Below are positions 12,031 through 20,320 of a stretch of 22,438 bases of DNA, piece after piece (positions within the stretch are counted from its first letter, which is position 1; the number at the start of each line of letters is the position of its first letter). The notes beneath the pieces were generated by a model. It was not told where the DNA came from. It did no database searches and saw only the letters and a program-made list of their open reading frames with translations. A program made the position numbers and the translations under genes. The DNA is from Eubacterium sp. (GTDB taxonomy: Bacteria > Bacillota > Clostridia > Oscillospirales > Acutalibacteraceae): contig JAIDLO010000235.1 in the NCBI GenBank assembly GCA_029050995.1, forward strand, positions 1 to 22,438, read 5' to 3'.

Positions 12031-13817
12031 TATTCATTGTCCTCATTTGCTGAAATCTCAATGCCAAGCTCGCCAAGCTGAATGTCATCAATATTTGACG
12101 GTGCACCGCTCATAAGCTCGCTTGCGTTCTGAACCTTAGGGAATGCAGTAACATCGCGCAGGCTGTCTGCTCCGCAAATCAGCATTGCAAGTCTGTCCAG
12201 ACCGATACCCATTCCGCCGTGCGGAGGAGAAGCATATTTGTATGCTTCAACAAGGAAACCGAATTTAGCATCAATTTCCTCCTGCTCCATTCCAAGAAGC
12301 TCAAACATCTTGTTCTGAAGCTCGCAGTCTGTAATTCTCATTGAGCCTGATGAAAGCTCAGTTCCGTTCAGAACAAGGTCAAATGCCTGTGCACGAACTT
12401 TGGATTTATCAGTATCAAGATAAGGGATACATTCATCAAGAGGCATTGTAAACGGGTGGTGCATAGCAAGCCATTCTCCGCTTTCCTCGTCATATTCAAA
12501 GAAAGGCATTTCCGTAATCCAAAGATAGTTCCATTTGTTTTCGGGAATGATGCCAAGCGTTTTTGCAACAGTAAGGCGAAGTGCACCCATAACAGAAAGG
12601 GCAAGGCTTGTTTTGTCGCTTACGATAAATACGCAGTCGCCCTGTTCAGCACCAAGCTGAGAAAGAAGCGCATCAAGCTCGCCTTCCTTAAGGAATTTTG
12701 CAAAAGAGCAGGCTGGTGCTTCATCAGCCCAGCGAACATAAGCAAGGCCCTTTGCACCGATTCCTTTTACATATTCTGTAAGTTTGTCAATTTTCTTTCT
12801 TGTGTATTCACTTGCTGCATTTTTAGCAACGATAGCTTTAACAGCGCCGCCGTTTTCAACAGCTGATTTGAATACTGCAAAATCAGTTGTTAATGCCCAA
12901 TCGGAAATATCTTCAATCAGCATATCAAAGCGGGTATCCGGCTTGTCTGAGCCGTATTTGCTCATAGCTTCGGCAAAGGTCATACGAGGAAGAGGGGAGT
13001 CAATATCAACATTGATTGTTTCCTTCATAAGCTTTATGATAAAGCCCTCTGCCATATCCATAATATCGTCTGTATCAACGAAGCTCATTTCAAGGTCTAT
13101 CTGCGTAAATTCAGGCTGGCGGTCTGCTCTTAAATCTTCGTCACGGAAGCAGCGTGCAAGCTGAATGTAGCGGTCAAATCCCGAAACCATTAAAAGCTGC
13201 TTGTAAATCTGCGGACTCTGTGGAAGCGCATAGAATTTGCCGTTGTGAATTCTGCTCGGAACAACATAGTCTCTTGCACCCTCAGGTGTTGATTTAATCA
13301 TCATAGGTGTTTCGATTTCAAGGAAATCATTTGCATAGAAGTACTCGCGGGCAATTTGCGCAATCTTATGGCGCATGATGATATTCTGTGTAAGCTTTTC
13401 ATTTCTTAAGTTAAGATAACGGTATTTCAATGTTGTTTCATCGCCAACAGTATCAGCCTTTGCAATTTCGAACGGCGGTGTCTGTGCCTTTGAAATAATG
13501 CGAAGCTCTGTTACCTCAACTTCAATTTCTCCTGTTGGAATTTCCTTGTTTTTGCTTTCACGCTCTTTAACAATACCTTTAAGCGCAAGAACATATTCCG
13601 AACGAACAGATTGAGCTTTTTCAAAAATTTCTCTGTCTGTCTGGTCATTGAAAGAAATCTGAACAATACCTGTTTTATCTCTTAAATCAATGAAAATAAG
13701 ATTTCCAAGATCTCTCTGGCGCTGAGCCCAGCCGAAGAGCGTAACCTCTCTGCCGTTATCTTCTATTCTGAGATTTCCGCAGTAATCTGTTCTTTTAAGT
13801 CCTTTTATATTTTCCAT
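12030..13817 (-). CDS. aspS: Aspartyl-tRNA synthetase, bacterial type
   Basis: A 595-residue class IIb synthetase that charges tRNA-Asp. Domains in order: N-terminal OB-fold anticodon-binding domain (about 1-105), catalytic core with QSPQIYKQLLM (200-210) and FRDEDLRADRQPEFTQ (224-239), the bacterial GAD insertion (about 300-410), and motif 3 GIGLDRLAMLICG (537-549). Length fits the bacterial type. The start is 5 bp after the hisS stop, with TAGGAGAA of its SD lying in the last hisS codons. Whether it also charges tRNA-Asn cannot be told from the sequence here. Confidence 0.97.
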   Translation of the reverse strand: MENIKGLKRTDYCGNLRIEDNGREVTLFGWAQRQRDLGNLIFIDLRDKTGIVQISFNDQTDREIFEKAQSVRSEYVLALKGIVKERESKNKEIPTGEIEVEVTELRIISKAQTPPFEIAKADTVGDETTLKYRYLNLRNEKLTQNIIMRHKIAQIAREYFYANDFLEIETPMMIKSTPEGARDYVVPSRIHNGKFYALPQSPQIYKQLLMVSGFDRYIQLARCFRDEDLRADRQPEFTQIDLEMSFVDTDDIMDMAEGFIIKLMKETINVDIDSPLPRMTFAEAMSKYGSDKPDTRFDMLIEDISDWALTTDFAVFKSAVENGGAVKAIVAKNAASEYTRKKIDKLTEYVKGIGAKGLAYVRWADEAPACSFAKFLKEGELDALLSQLGAEQGDCVFIVSDKTSLALSVMGALRLTVAKTLGIIPENKWNYLWITEMPFFEYDEESGEWLAMHHPFTMPLDECIPYLDTDKSKVRAQAFDLVLNGTELSSGSMRITDCELQNKMFELLGMEQEEIDAKFGFLVEAYKYASPPHGGMGIGLDRLAMLICGADSLRDVTAFPKVQNASELMSGAPSNIDDIQLGELGIEISANEDNE

Positions 13818-13822
13818 TATTC

Positions 13823-15175
13823 TTATTCTCCTACATTTTCTCCAACATTGAAAAGTGAGCCGAAATCAAAAGCCTCTCCGTTTATTTCAAGGTCTGCAAG
13901 CTGCTCTGAAAGGGTAATGTTGTAATATCCGCTTACAAAAGTAGCAAGTGCGATTTCGGTTTCCTCACCGGTTTTCATATTCTTAAGCTTAGCGATTCCT
14001 TCTTCAACCTCATTGTCGCCTAAAACAATCGTAAACTTAGCATCAAGCTTGTCTGCATATTTCATCTGCGCTCTAAGGCTTCTTTTGTTTAAATCATAAA
14101 GGCAGGAAAAGCCCTCTGCTCTCATATCCTTTGCAATTTCAACAGCTTTAAGCGTTGCCTTGTCGCCAAGGGCAACAATGAATAAATCCGGCTTTGCGCT
14201 TTCGGGGAATTCGCAGCCCTGTGTTTCCATAAGAAGCATAAGTCTTTCAAGTCCCATACCGAAGCCGAGTGAAGGTGTGTGTGCGCCGCCAAGTTCTTCA
14301 ATCAGTCCGTCATATCTTCCGCCGCCGCAAACAGTACCTTGTGCGCCGATTGAATTTGAAATAAATTCAAAAACGGTTTTTGTGTAATAATCAAGACCTC
14401 TTACGATTTTTGGATTTACTGTGTATTCAATGTTTTCTGCTTTCAAGTATTTCTGCACCTGCTCGAAATGCTCTTTGCATTCATCGCAAAGATAATCAAG
14501 CACAACCGGTGCATCCTTTGCAATTTCAGAGCAAATCGGGGATTTGCAGTCTAAAATGCGCATAGGATTTCTGTCTAATCTATCTTTGCAGGTATCGCAT
14601 AAATCATCTTTTCTTGTGCTGAAATATTCTTTGAGCGCCTTGTGGAATTCAGCACGGCAGGTTGGGCAGCCGATTGAATTGATTTCAAGGCTGATATCCT
14701 GAACACCGAGATTATCAAAAACAGATTTAGCAAGGCTGATGATTTCTGCATCAGCAAGCGGGGAAGAGGTTCCGAAGCATTCAACACCGAATTGGTGGAA
14801 CTCACGGAGTCTGCCTGCCTGCGGTTTTTCGTAGCGATAGCAGGAGGTTAAGTAGCAAACCTTTTGCGGCAATGCCTCATTGCAGAGTCCGCTTTCAAGG
14901 AAGGATCTTGCTGCACCTGCTGTTCCCTCAGGGCGAAGTGTAATGTTTCTGCCGCCTTTATCATCAAAGGAATACATTTCCTTTTGAACAACATCTGTTG
15001 TATCGCCGACACCGCGCTGGAAAAGCTCTGTATGCTCAAAAACAGGTGTTCTGATTTCCTTGAAGCCGTATTTTTCTGCAACATCAAGAACGGTTGCCTC
15101 TATATACTGATTTTTGTGTACCTCTTTCGGTAAAACATCTTTTGTGCCTTTAATAGCTTTTGTTATTAATGCCAT
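13823..15175 (-). CDS. hisS: Histidyl-tRNA synthetase
   Basis: The start at 15175 gives 450 residues beginning MALITKAIKGTKDVLP. An upstream ATG at 15187 is rejected because its next codons form the GGAG ribosome binding site of the later start. Class IIa features: LRPEGTA (80-86), RGLDYYTKTVFEF (from 259, the histidine-binding HisA motif), GGGRYDGL, and motif 3 PSLGFGMGLERLM. An insertion carries several cysteine pairs (C170/C173, C193/C196, C230/C233, plus C210 and C215), as in many clostridial HisRS, and may bind a metal. It lies directly after an intrinsic terminator hairpin and ahead of aspS. No T-box leader is present. Confidence 0.97.
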   Translation of the reverse strand: MALITKAIKGTKDVLPKEVHKNQYIEATVLDVAEKYGFKEIRTPVFEHTELFQRGVGDTTDVVQKEMYSFDDKGGRNITLRPEGTAGAARSFLESGLCNEALPQKVCYLTSCYRYEKPQAGRLREFHQFGVECFGTSSPLADAEIISLAKSVFDNLGVQDISLEINSIGCPTCRAEFHKALKEYFSTRKDDLCDTCKDRLDRNPMRILDCKSPICSEIAKDAPVVLDYLCDECKEHFEQVQKYLKAENIEYTVNPKIVRGLDYYTKTVFEFISNSIGAQGTVCGGGRYDGLIEELGGAHTPSLGFGMGLERLMLLMETQGCEFPESAKPDLFIVALGDKATLKAVEIAKDMRAEGFSCLYDLNKRSLRAQMKYADKLDAKFTIVLGDNEVEEGIAKLKNMKTGEETEIALATFVSGYYNITLSEQLADLEINGEAFDFGSLFNVGENVGE

Positions 15176-15189
15176 ATGTATCTCCATTC

Positions 15190-15215
15190 AAAAAAGGGTG
15201 AGCCTATGCCCACCC
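15190..15215 (-). terminator. Terminator or attenuator between the mgsA-like gene and hisS
   Basis: Minus RNA GGGUGGGC / GCUCACCC (8 bp, one G-U, loop AUAG; 15196-15215) followed by six U (15190-15195). Only 14 nt separate the U-tract from the hisS ATG, leaving room for an SD but no promoter. Confidence 0.83.
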
Positions 15216-15226
15216 AAATTTATTTT

Positions 15227-15637
15227 CTATGAATTATATCTTGGGTTTACAATTTCTCTCCACTCAAAATCTCCGCGTTCAACGCCTCTTACAAGTGCTT
15301 CAGCTGTTGCAATATTTGTTGCAAACGGAATATTGTGAACATCACAAAGCCTGAGCAAATCGTTGTCATTAGGCTCGTGTGGTTTTGGATTAAGCGGATC
15401 TCTGAAAAATATAAGCAAATCTATTTCGTTACATGCAATTCTGCTTGCAATCTGCTGGCTGCCGCCCTGAATGCCTGAAAGAAAGCAATTGATATTAAGA
15501 CCTGTTGCCTCGTGTACAAGCTTTCCTGTGGTGCCTGTTGCACATAAGCTGTGGCGGCTCATAATACCGCAATATGCTATACAGAATTGAACAAGAAGTT
15601 CTTTTTTTGCATCATGGGCTATGAGTGCAATATTCAT
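15227..15637 (-). CDS. mgsA: Methylglyoxal synthase-family protein lacking both catalytic aspartates
   Basis: A 136-residue protein of MgsA length and fold: IALIAHD at the start, phosphate-binding ATGTTGKLV (33-41), LLIFFRDPLNPKPHEPN (74-90) and IPFATNIATAEAL. MgsA converts dihydroxyacetone phosphate to methylglyoxal. In E. coli the catalytic residues are Asp71 in GGDQQ and Asp101 in PHDPD. Here the same positions are Ser60 (GGSQQ) and Asn90 (PHEPN), while Asp9, Asp80 and His87 are kept. Either this clade uses a variant mechanism or the protein has another role, perhaps binding a phosphorylated ligand. GGAGG and an own promoter precede it. Family certain; activity doubtful. Confidence 0.88.
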   Translation of the reverse strand: MNIALIAHDAKKELLVQFCIAYCGIMSRHSLCATGTTGKLVHEATGLNINCFLSGIQGGSQQIASRIACNEIDLLIFFRDPLNPKPHEPNDNDLLRLCDVHNIPFATNIATAEALVRGVERGDFEWREIVNPRYNS

Positions 15638-15702
15638 ACATTACCTCCATACTGAAAAATTGATATAAAAAATTACGCTTGATTTGAATTGTCATATTGA
15701 TA

Positions 15703-15731
15703 ATAATACCATATATGTAAAGATTATTCAA
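15703..15731 (-). promoter_or_regulatory. Promoter of the mgsA-like gene
   Basis: Minus strand TTGAAT (15726-15731), 17 bp, TATTAT (15703-15708), with TGG before the -10. It probably also feeds hisS-aspS-yfbR by read-through. Confidence 0.65.
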
Positions 15732-15732
15732 T

Positions 15733-15763
15733 AAAAAATTAATAATTAATTCATAAATTATTA
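15733..15763 (-). terminator. Possible weak terminator after mrdA
   Basis: TAATAATT (15756-15763) / AATTATTA (15740-15747) perfect 8-bp stem on the minus RNA, followed by a T-rich run. The stem has only A-T pairs, so efficiency would be low. Confidence 0.4.
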
Positions 15764-15767
15764 TATA

Positions 15768-17774
15768 TTAATCAAGCAGTGAGCCTGTTTCCTGAGCAGG
15801 TGCTTTATCCTTGTTGTTTGAATAATAGTAGTCAATAATTGCGGCGGTAACAGGTACAGCTATTCCGGATGTTTCTGCATATTCAACAGCTGTTGCAACT
15901 GCAATTTCCGGCTTTTTGTATGGTGCAAAGGTAATGAGGAAAGCGTTATGGGATTTAACGCCGTTTCTTTCAACCTGTGATGTTCCGGTTTTGCAGGCAA
16001 CAGGTGTTTTGATTTTATTGAATGCATTCAAATTTCCTGCAACAAGCCGCATACCTTCTTTAACAGTTGTAAAGGTTTTTTTTGAAATCGGCAGATTCTC
16101 TACTACATTAATGCTTGTTTCATTTACTGCTTTTGTTGAACTGTCTATAATTGCTTTAACAAAGTGGGATTCATATCTTGTTCCGTTGTTTGCAACGGTT
16201 GCACAGTAATTTGCAAGCTGAAGCGGCGTGAAAAGATGATAGGACTGGCCGATACCTGCCTGAATTGTATCACCCATCTGCCAATTTGCACCATATTGCT
16301 CTACAACAGCCGGGCTTGCAAATACGCCCGCAGACTCGGCAATCTCAACACCTGTCTTTTCTCCAAGGCCAAACATTTTGCCGTATTCATTCATTTTAGT
16401 AATGCCAAGAAGATCAGCGCAGTTGTAAAAGAAAATATTGCAGGAATCTCTTAAAGCAAGACGCACATTTTCTGTGCCGTGAACTTTCTGGTGTTCGCAT
16501 CTAAGCTCAATATCATAGTACTTGAAAATACCTTTGCAGTTGAAGGTTGTATCTTCCGTTATAATGCCTTCTTCAAGTGCTGCGCAGGACATCATCGGCT
16601 TAAAGGTTGAACCGGGAGCATATTGACCAAGAGCAAATCGGTTCCACATAGGATTTCTTTTGTTCTTTGCAAGCTTTTTGTAATTCTTATAGTAATCCTT
16701 GAGGTCAAAGGTAGGATAAGATGCGGCTGCAAGTATTTCTCCGGAATCTGTTTTTTGAACAACAGCAGCGCCTGCACCATTAATGGAATTAATTTCTTCG
16801 CATTTTTTTGCAAGCTCTTTCTGTGTAACTCTCTGCAGATCCTTGTCTATAGTAAGCATTATCGTATTGCCACGAACAGGATTTTTTGTTATCTCCTCAG
16901 TAACATTTCCGTCTGCGTCAATGGTAACGGTAAGTATTCCCGGAACGCCGCGAAGCTCGTTTTCGTATGCAGCTTCAATACCGCTTTCGCCGATAATATC
17001 GTCAATGCCGTATCCGTCATCTTTAAGCTCGTTGTATTCGTCGCCGTTGATTTTGCGAACAGTGCCTAAAATATGCGGAGCTATTGTTGAATCTGTGTAT
17101 TCCCGATAAGAAATTGTTCTGACATCTGCGCCGAGATATGTTTTTTTATCTTCCTTGATTGCGGCAACAGTTTCGGGTTTTACCTCTTCCGCGATTGTAA
17201 CCGGATTTTCAATAGAAAAAAGCTGCGTTGTTAATTCATATCGGATTGCTCCGATTTTAAGAGCCGTTTTAATGTCGTAATCTTCAAGCTCATACATTTC
17301 AACCATCGTGTCAAAGCAATTCTGCGCCGTTGCATATTTCTGAAGATTAAAAACATCCTCGCGCTTCATTTTTGCAATTTCTTCCTCATCATCCTTAAAA
17401 ACAATTTTTCCTTTTTTCAAGGCAAGGGGGAGATTGTTTACTGCCTTTTCTTTGTTTTTGCTGAAAAGCTTTAAAAGGTTGAATATGATTTCATTTCGCT
17501 TTTTATTCTCAGTACGGGGCGGGAAATATGCTGCGTCCAGAATGATTGAATTTCCCTGGCGGTTTGAAACAAGAACATTGCCGTTTCTGTCTACAATTTC
17601 GCCTCGTGCTGCTTCAAGAGGAACAGTGTATGTACTTACAGTATTGTTCTGCTCTGTATAATAATCGTGGTTTAATATTTGAATGCTGAACAGCTCATAT
17701 CCGAAGCCGCCGATCATAATAATAACAAGAATTAAAGCTATTATAGAACGCGAACTGCTGTATCTGCTTTTCAC
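15768..17774 (-). CDS. mrdA: Penicillin-binding protein 2 (class B transpeptidase, elongation type)
   Basis: A 668-residue class B PBP that cross-links lateral wall peptidoglycan together with RodA and MreBCD. One membrane anchor lies at about 11-27; the dimerisation domain begins with PLEAARGEIVDRNGNVL (52-68). The transpeptidase has all three motifs: Ser389-Thr-Phe-Lys392 in PGSTFKPM, Ser444-Cys-Asn446, and Lys595-Thr-Gly597 in CKTGTSQ. Translation starts at a GTG (17772-17774) with AAGGAG upstream; no in-frame ATG fits better. It is the last gene of the mreBCD operon, 42 bp after mreD. The signal-anchor and motif spacing make it PBP2 by context; spoVD/ftsI-type PASTA domains are absent. 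Confidence 0.93.
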   Translation of the reverse strand: MKSRYSSSRSIIALILVIIMIGGFGYELFSIQILNHDYYTEQNNTVSTYTVPLEAARGEIVDRNGNVLVSNRQGNSIILDAAYFPPRTENKKRNEIIFNLLKLFSKNKEKAVNNLPLALKKGKIVFKDDEEEIAKMKREDVFNLQKYATAQNCFDTMVEMYELEDYDIKTALKIGAIRYELTTQLFSIENPVTIAEEVKPETVAAIKEDKKTYLGADVRTISYREYTDSTIAPHILGTVRKINGDEYNELKDDGYGIDDIIGESGIEAAYENELRGVPGILTVTIDADGNVTEEITKNPVRGNTIMLTIDKDLQRVTQKELAKKCEEINSINGAGAAVVQKTDSGEILAAASYPTFDLKDYYKNYKKLAKNKRNPMWNRFALGQYAPGSTFKPMMSCAALEEGIITEDTTFNCKGIFKYYDIELRCEHQKVHGTENVRLALRDSCNIFFYNCADLLGITKMNEYGKMFGLGEKTGVEIAESAGVFASPAVVEQYGANWQMGDTIQAGIGQSYHLFTPLQLANYCATVANNGTRYESHFVKAIIDSSTKAVNETSINVVENLPISKKTFTTVKEGMRLVAGNLNAFNKIKTPVACKTGTSQVERNGVKSHNAFLITFAPYKKPEIAVATAVEYAETSGIAVPVTAAIIDYYYSNNKDKAPAQETGSLLD

Positions 17775-17816
17775 GGCAATCTCCTTTCTGTAATATGATT
17801 TATGCGGGTTTTCTGT

Positions 17817-18341
17817 TTAAATTTTTATTGGTTTATCAAGTGCTTTCTTTATCGGGCTTATAATCAGCCATACAAGCGGGGTAATTACCATTGTATAGAT
17901 TGCGGATGGGAAGTAAAAGCTGAATAAGCTCAGCTCTGCTCCGTGAACGCCTTTTATAATGATAAAAAACAGCCAGTATAAAAAGACATAAAGAAATGCC
18001 GAAAATGTTGAAAAAACAAAGTTTGAAATAAAAGTATTTCTTATAATATATGTTACAAGTGCGGCACAGCAGAAGCAAGATATGCACATAAATGCGGCAC
18101 TGAAACCAAGATGAACGGAAGAATTCAAATCCCAGAATAATCCGCCGATCAGCCCTAATATGCCGGCAAAGCCTTCATCCTCTCCCATGCTGAGCATAAT
18201 TGTAACAGGCAGCAGCAAAAAGCATCTTGCTCCGCCGATTTCAATGGTTAAGCCCTTCGTGTTCTGAATGATAGCGGCAGCTGCAATAAGAAGGATGAAC
18301 AGTATCGTTTTTCTGATTTTTTTTCTGTATGATAAATCCAT
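17817..18341 (-). CDS. mreD: Rod shape-determining protein MreD
   Basis: A 174-residue hydrophobic protein with about five predicted membrane helices, typical for MreD, the inner membrane partner of MreC in the elongasome. MLSMGEDEGFAGILGLIGGL is the recognisable family stretch with the GLIGGLFWD turn. Its ATG overlaps the mreC stop in TAATG, indicating translational coupling. Sequence conservation in MreD is low, so the call leans on topology and on position between mreC and mrdA. Confidence 0.9.
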   Translation of the reverse strand: MDLSYRKKIRKTILFILLIAAAAIIQNTKGLTIEIGGARCFLLLPVTIMLSMGEDEGFAGILGLIGGLFWDLNSSVHLGFSAAFMCISCFCCAALVTYIIRNTFISNFVFSTFSAFLYVFLYWLFFIIIKGVHGAELSLFSFYFPSAIYTMVITPLVWLIISPIKKALDKPIKI

Positions 18342-19180
18342 TAGTCTGCCTCGCTGTTCTCTGTTAAAACAAGGCAGTTTGATATGTTGTTTACATCAAT
18401 GCCCGGTTTGATAACAGCATAGTGGGAAATGGAAATAATTTCATCATCAATTTCTTCAACTGTTCCGATAATAAGCCCTTTCGGAATATTTCCGCTGATT
18501 CCGGCTGTGGATATAATTGAGCCGTAGGTTACTGCGGAATTCGCAGGCAGGTTTGCCATTTTGCATTTGCCGTCTTCTGCAAGAGAAGCGTCGCCTGTAA
18601 CATAGGAGATTTCTCCCGAAACAATTTCATATGCCGAAACGGAAAAATCGGGGTCCAAAATCGTTTTAACAATGCTATAATTCGGATAAGCACTGCTGAT
18701 AATGCCAACGATGTAGTTACCGTAAAGAACTGCATTGCCCTCTTTAATTCCGTTAAGTGTACCCTTGTTTATGGTATAGGAGCCGAATATATCAGCGGCA
18801 TCTCTTGATATTGCAAGTGCTTCAACAAAATTGAAATTCGGATTATCCTCTTTGAGCTGAAGGGCATCCTTGTATAAGTCGTTCTGCTTTTTTAAATTTT
18901 CATAATCGCTTAACTGATCCTGCAAAGAACCAACCTGCTTTTCAAGCTCATCAATTCTTTTAAGATATTCTGCATTTCCGCTTGCTTCGCCGAAAACATA
19001 GGAGATTCCGTTCGAAATCTTTGATGCAGCCCAATTGGCAGGTGTAAATATAATGCCAACAATACTGGACTGGGCAGTTTCGCTGTTGCCGTTTGCCGCA
19101 CAGATTAATGCACCAACAAGCAACAGAGCAAGAATAACGGATATCAGCTTAAAGCGTTTGCTTTTAAAAAGGTTTTTCAT
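18341..19180 (-). CDS. mreC: Cell shape-determining protein MreC
   Basis: A 279-residue bitopic protein: basic N-terminus, one membrane helix at about 11-29, a coiled coil at about 68-105 (EYLKRIDELEKQVGSLQDQL), and an extracytoplasmic beta-rich MreC domain. GNYIVGIISSAYPNYSIVKT and the TAGISGNIPKGLIIGTV segment are characteristic. MreC bridges MreB/MreD and the PBPs. It starts 3 bp after the mreB stop codon and overlaps mreD by one base, all in one operon. Confidence 0.95.
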   Translation of the reverse strand: MKNLFKSKRFKLISVILALLLVGALICAANGNSETAQSSIVGIIFTPANWAASKISNGISYVFGEASGNAEYLKRIDELEKQVGSLQDQLSDYENLKKQNDLYKDALQLKEDNPNFNFVEALAISRDAADIFGSYTINKGTLNGIKEGNAVLYGNYIVGIISSAYPNYSIVKTILDPDFSVSAYEIVSGEISYVTGDASLAEDGKCKMANLPANSAVTYGSIISTAGISGNIPKGLIIGTVEEIDDEIISISHYAVIKPGIDVNNISNCLVLTENSEAD

Positions 19181-19183
19181 AGA

Positions 19184-20164
19184 TTATTTCGCCCTTCTGA
19201 GTTTAACTGATGCACCGATAGCAACGGCTTCAAGCGGCATATCGGTTTTGTGAACTGCTATTTTTGTTTCCTGCGTAATCAGCTCAGGAAGACCTCTTAA
19301 AAGGGAGGTACCGCCGGTTATGTAAATGCCTTTGTCGATAATATCAGCAGCAAGCTCCGGAAGAGTAACCTCAAGTGTTTCGCGAATTGCATTAACAATT
19401 TCCGAAACAGGAACAGAAAGCACCTCTCTGATTTCGGCTGATGTAACCTCAATGGCATTCGGCAAGCCGTCTGTTAAATTTCTTCCACGAACCTCCATAA
19501 CAGCCTCGCCGTCATATTCCATAGCAGAGCCGATTTTAAGCTTTATATCTTCTGCTGTAATTGCGCCGATCAGAAGATTATGGTTTTTCTTCATATAATT
19601 TATGATTGTTTCGTCAAGTGCATTTCCTGCAATTTTAATGCTTTTTCTTGCAGCAATTCCGCCAAGGGAAATAACGGCTACATCACAGGTGCCGCCGCCG
19701 ATATCAACAATCATAGAGCCTCTTGCCTCAAAAACAGGAAGACCGACACCAAGAGCAGCTGCCATTGGCTCTTCAATAAGCTCAACCTCTTGTGCACCTG
19801 CTGCACGAACAGCATCTTCAACAGCTCGTCTTTCAACCTCGGTAACGCCGCTTGGAACGGAGATAACAACTCTTGTTTTTGTAAAGAAAGAACGCTTTGA
19901 TGAACGGTAGATAAAGTCATGCAGCATATCTGCCGTCATATCAAAGTCTGCAATAACGCCGTCATTCAACGGTTTAACAGCAACGATTGAACCGGGTGTT
20001 CTTCCGATCATTGCCTTTGCCTTTTCGCCTGTAGCAAGCACTCTGCGTGATTTAACATCAACTGCAACAACGGAGGGCTCGCTGATTATAATTCTGCCCT
20101 TTCTGTCGCAGATCAATGTATTCTCAGTTCCTAAATCTATGCCTATATCTCTTGTAAATATCAT
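19184..20164 (-). CDS. mreB: Rod shape-determining protein MreB
   Basis: A 326-residue actin-like ATPase, slightly shorter than the usual 333-345. Phosphate 1 loop DIGIDLGTENT (6-16), phosphate 2 loop DIGGGTCDVAV (154-164; most MreB have TTEVAV), conserved GRTPGSIVAVKPLNDGVIADF and adenosine motif ITGGTSLLRGLPELI near the C-terminus. MreB filaments under the membrane direct PBP2-RodA wall synthesis. It is the first gene of mreB-mreC-mreD-mrdA and has its own promoter. The genes usually next to it in some Firmicutes (radC, minCD) are absent from this window. Mbl or MreBH paralogs could give a similar sequence, but the operon supports MreB. Confidence 0.95.
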   Translation of the reverse strand: MIFTRDIGIDLGTENTLICDRKGRIIISEPSVVAVDVKSRRVLATGEKAKAMIGRTPGSIVAVKPLNDGVIADFDMTADMLHDFIYRSSKRSFFTKTRVVISVPSGVTEVERRAVEDAVRAAGAQEVELIEEPMAAALGVGLPVFEARGSMIVDIGGGTCDVAVISLGGIAARKSIKIAGNALDETIINYMKKNHNLLIGAITAEDIKLKIGSAMEYDGEAVMEVRGRNLTDGLPNAIEVTSAEIREVLSVPVSEIVNAIRETLEVTLPELAADIIDKGIYITGGTSLLRGLPELITQETKIAVHKTDMPLEAVAIGASVKLRRAK

Positions 20165-20213
20165 AAGTATCTCTCACTTTCAACGAAGTAAAATTTTAAA
20201 AATCATATATGGT

Positions 20214-20242
20214 ATTATATAATAATTAATTTTATATAACAA
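20214..20242 (-). promoter_or_regulatory. Promoter of the mreBCD-mrdA operon
   Basis: Minus strand TTGTTA (20237-20242), 17 bp, TATAAT (20214-20219), ~50 bp upstream of mreB, in very AT-rich DNA. Confidence 0.65.
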
Positions 20243-20282
20243 TATAAAATTTTAAAATTAACAAATTATTTTATTTTGCGGC

Positions 20283-20314
20283 AAAAAACTCCTGCTTTCA
20301 TAGAGAGCAGGAGT
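20283..20314 (-). terminator. Terminator after the pdaA-like gene
   Basis: Minus RNA ACUCCUGCU / AGCAGGAGU perfect 9-bp stem with a 9-nt loop (20288-20314), then six U. It starts 7 bp after the stop codon. Confidence 0.93.
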
Positions 20315-20320
20315 ATAAAT

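Noticed and set aside
15188..15240. T-box riboswitch upstream of hisS
   Set aside because: The gap is about 50 bp and holds only a terminator hairpin; none of the T-box stem I, specifier or T-box bulge sequence fits.
16623..17109. Long plus-strand open frames inside the PBP2 gene
   Set aside because: They are antisense shadows of mrdA, with no SD and unlikely composition; PBP2 motifs on the minus strand are complete.
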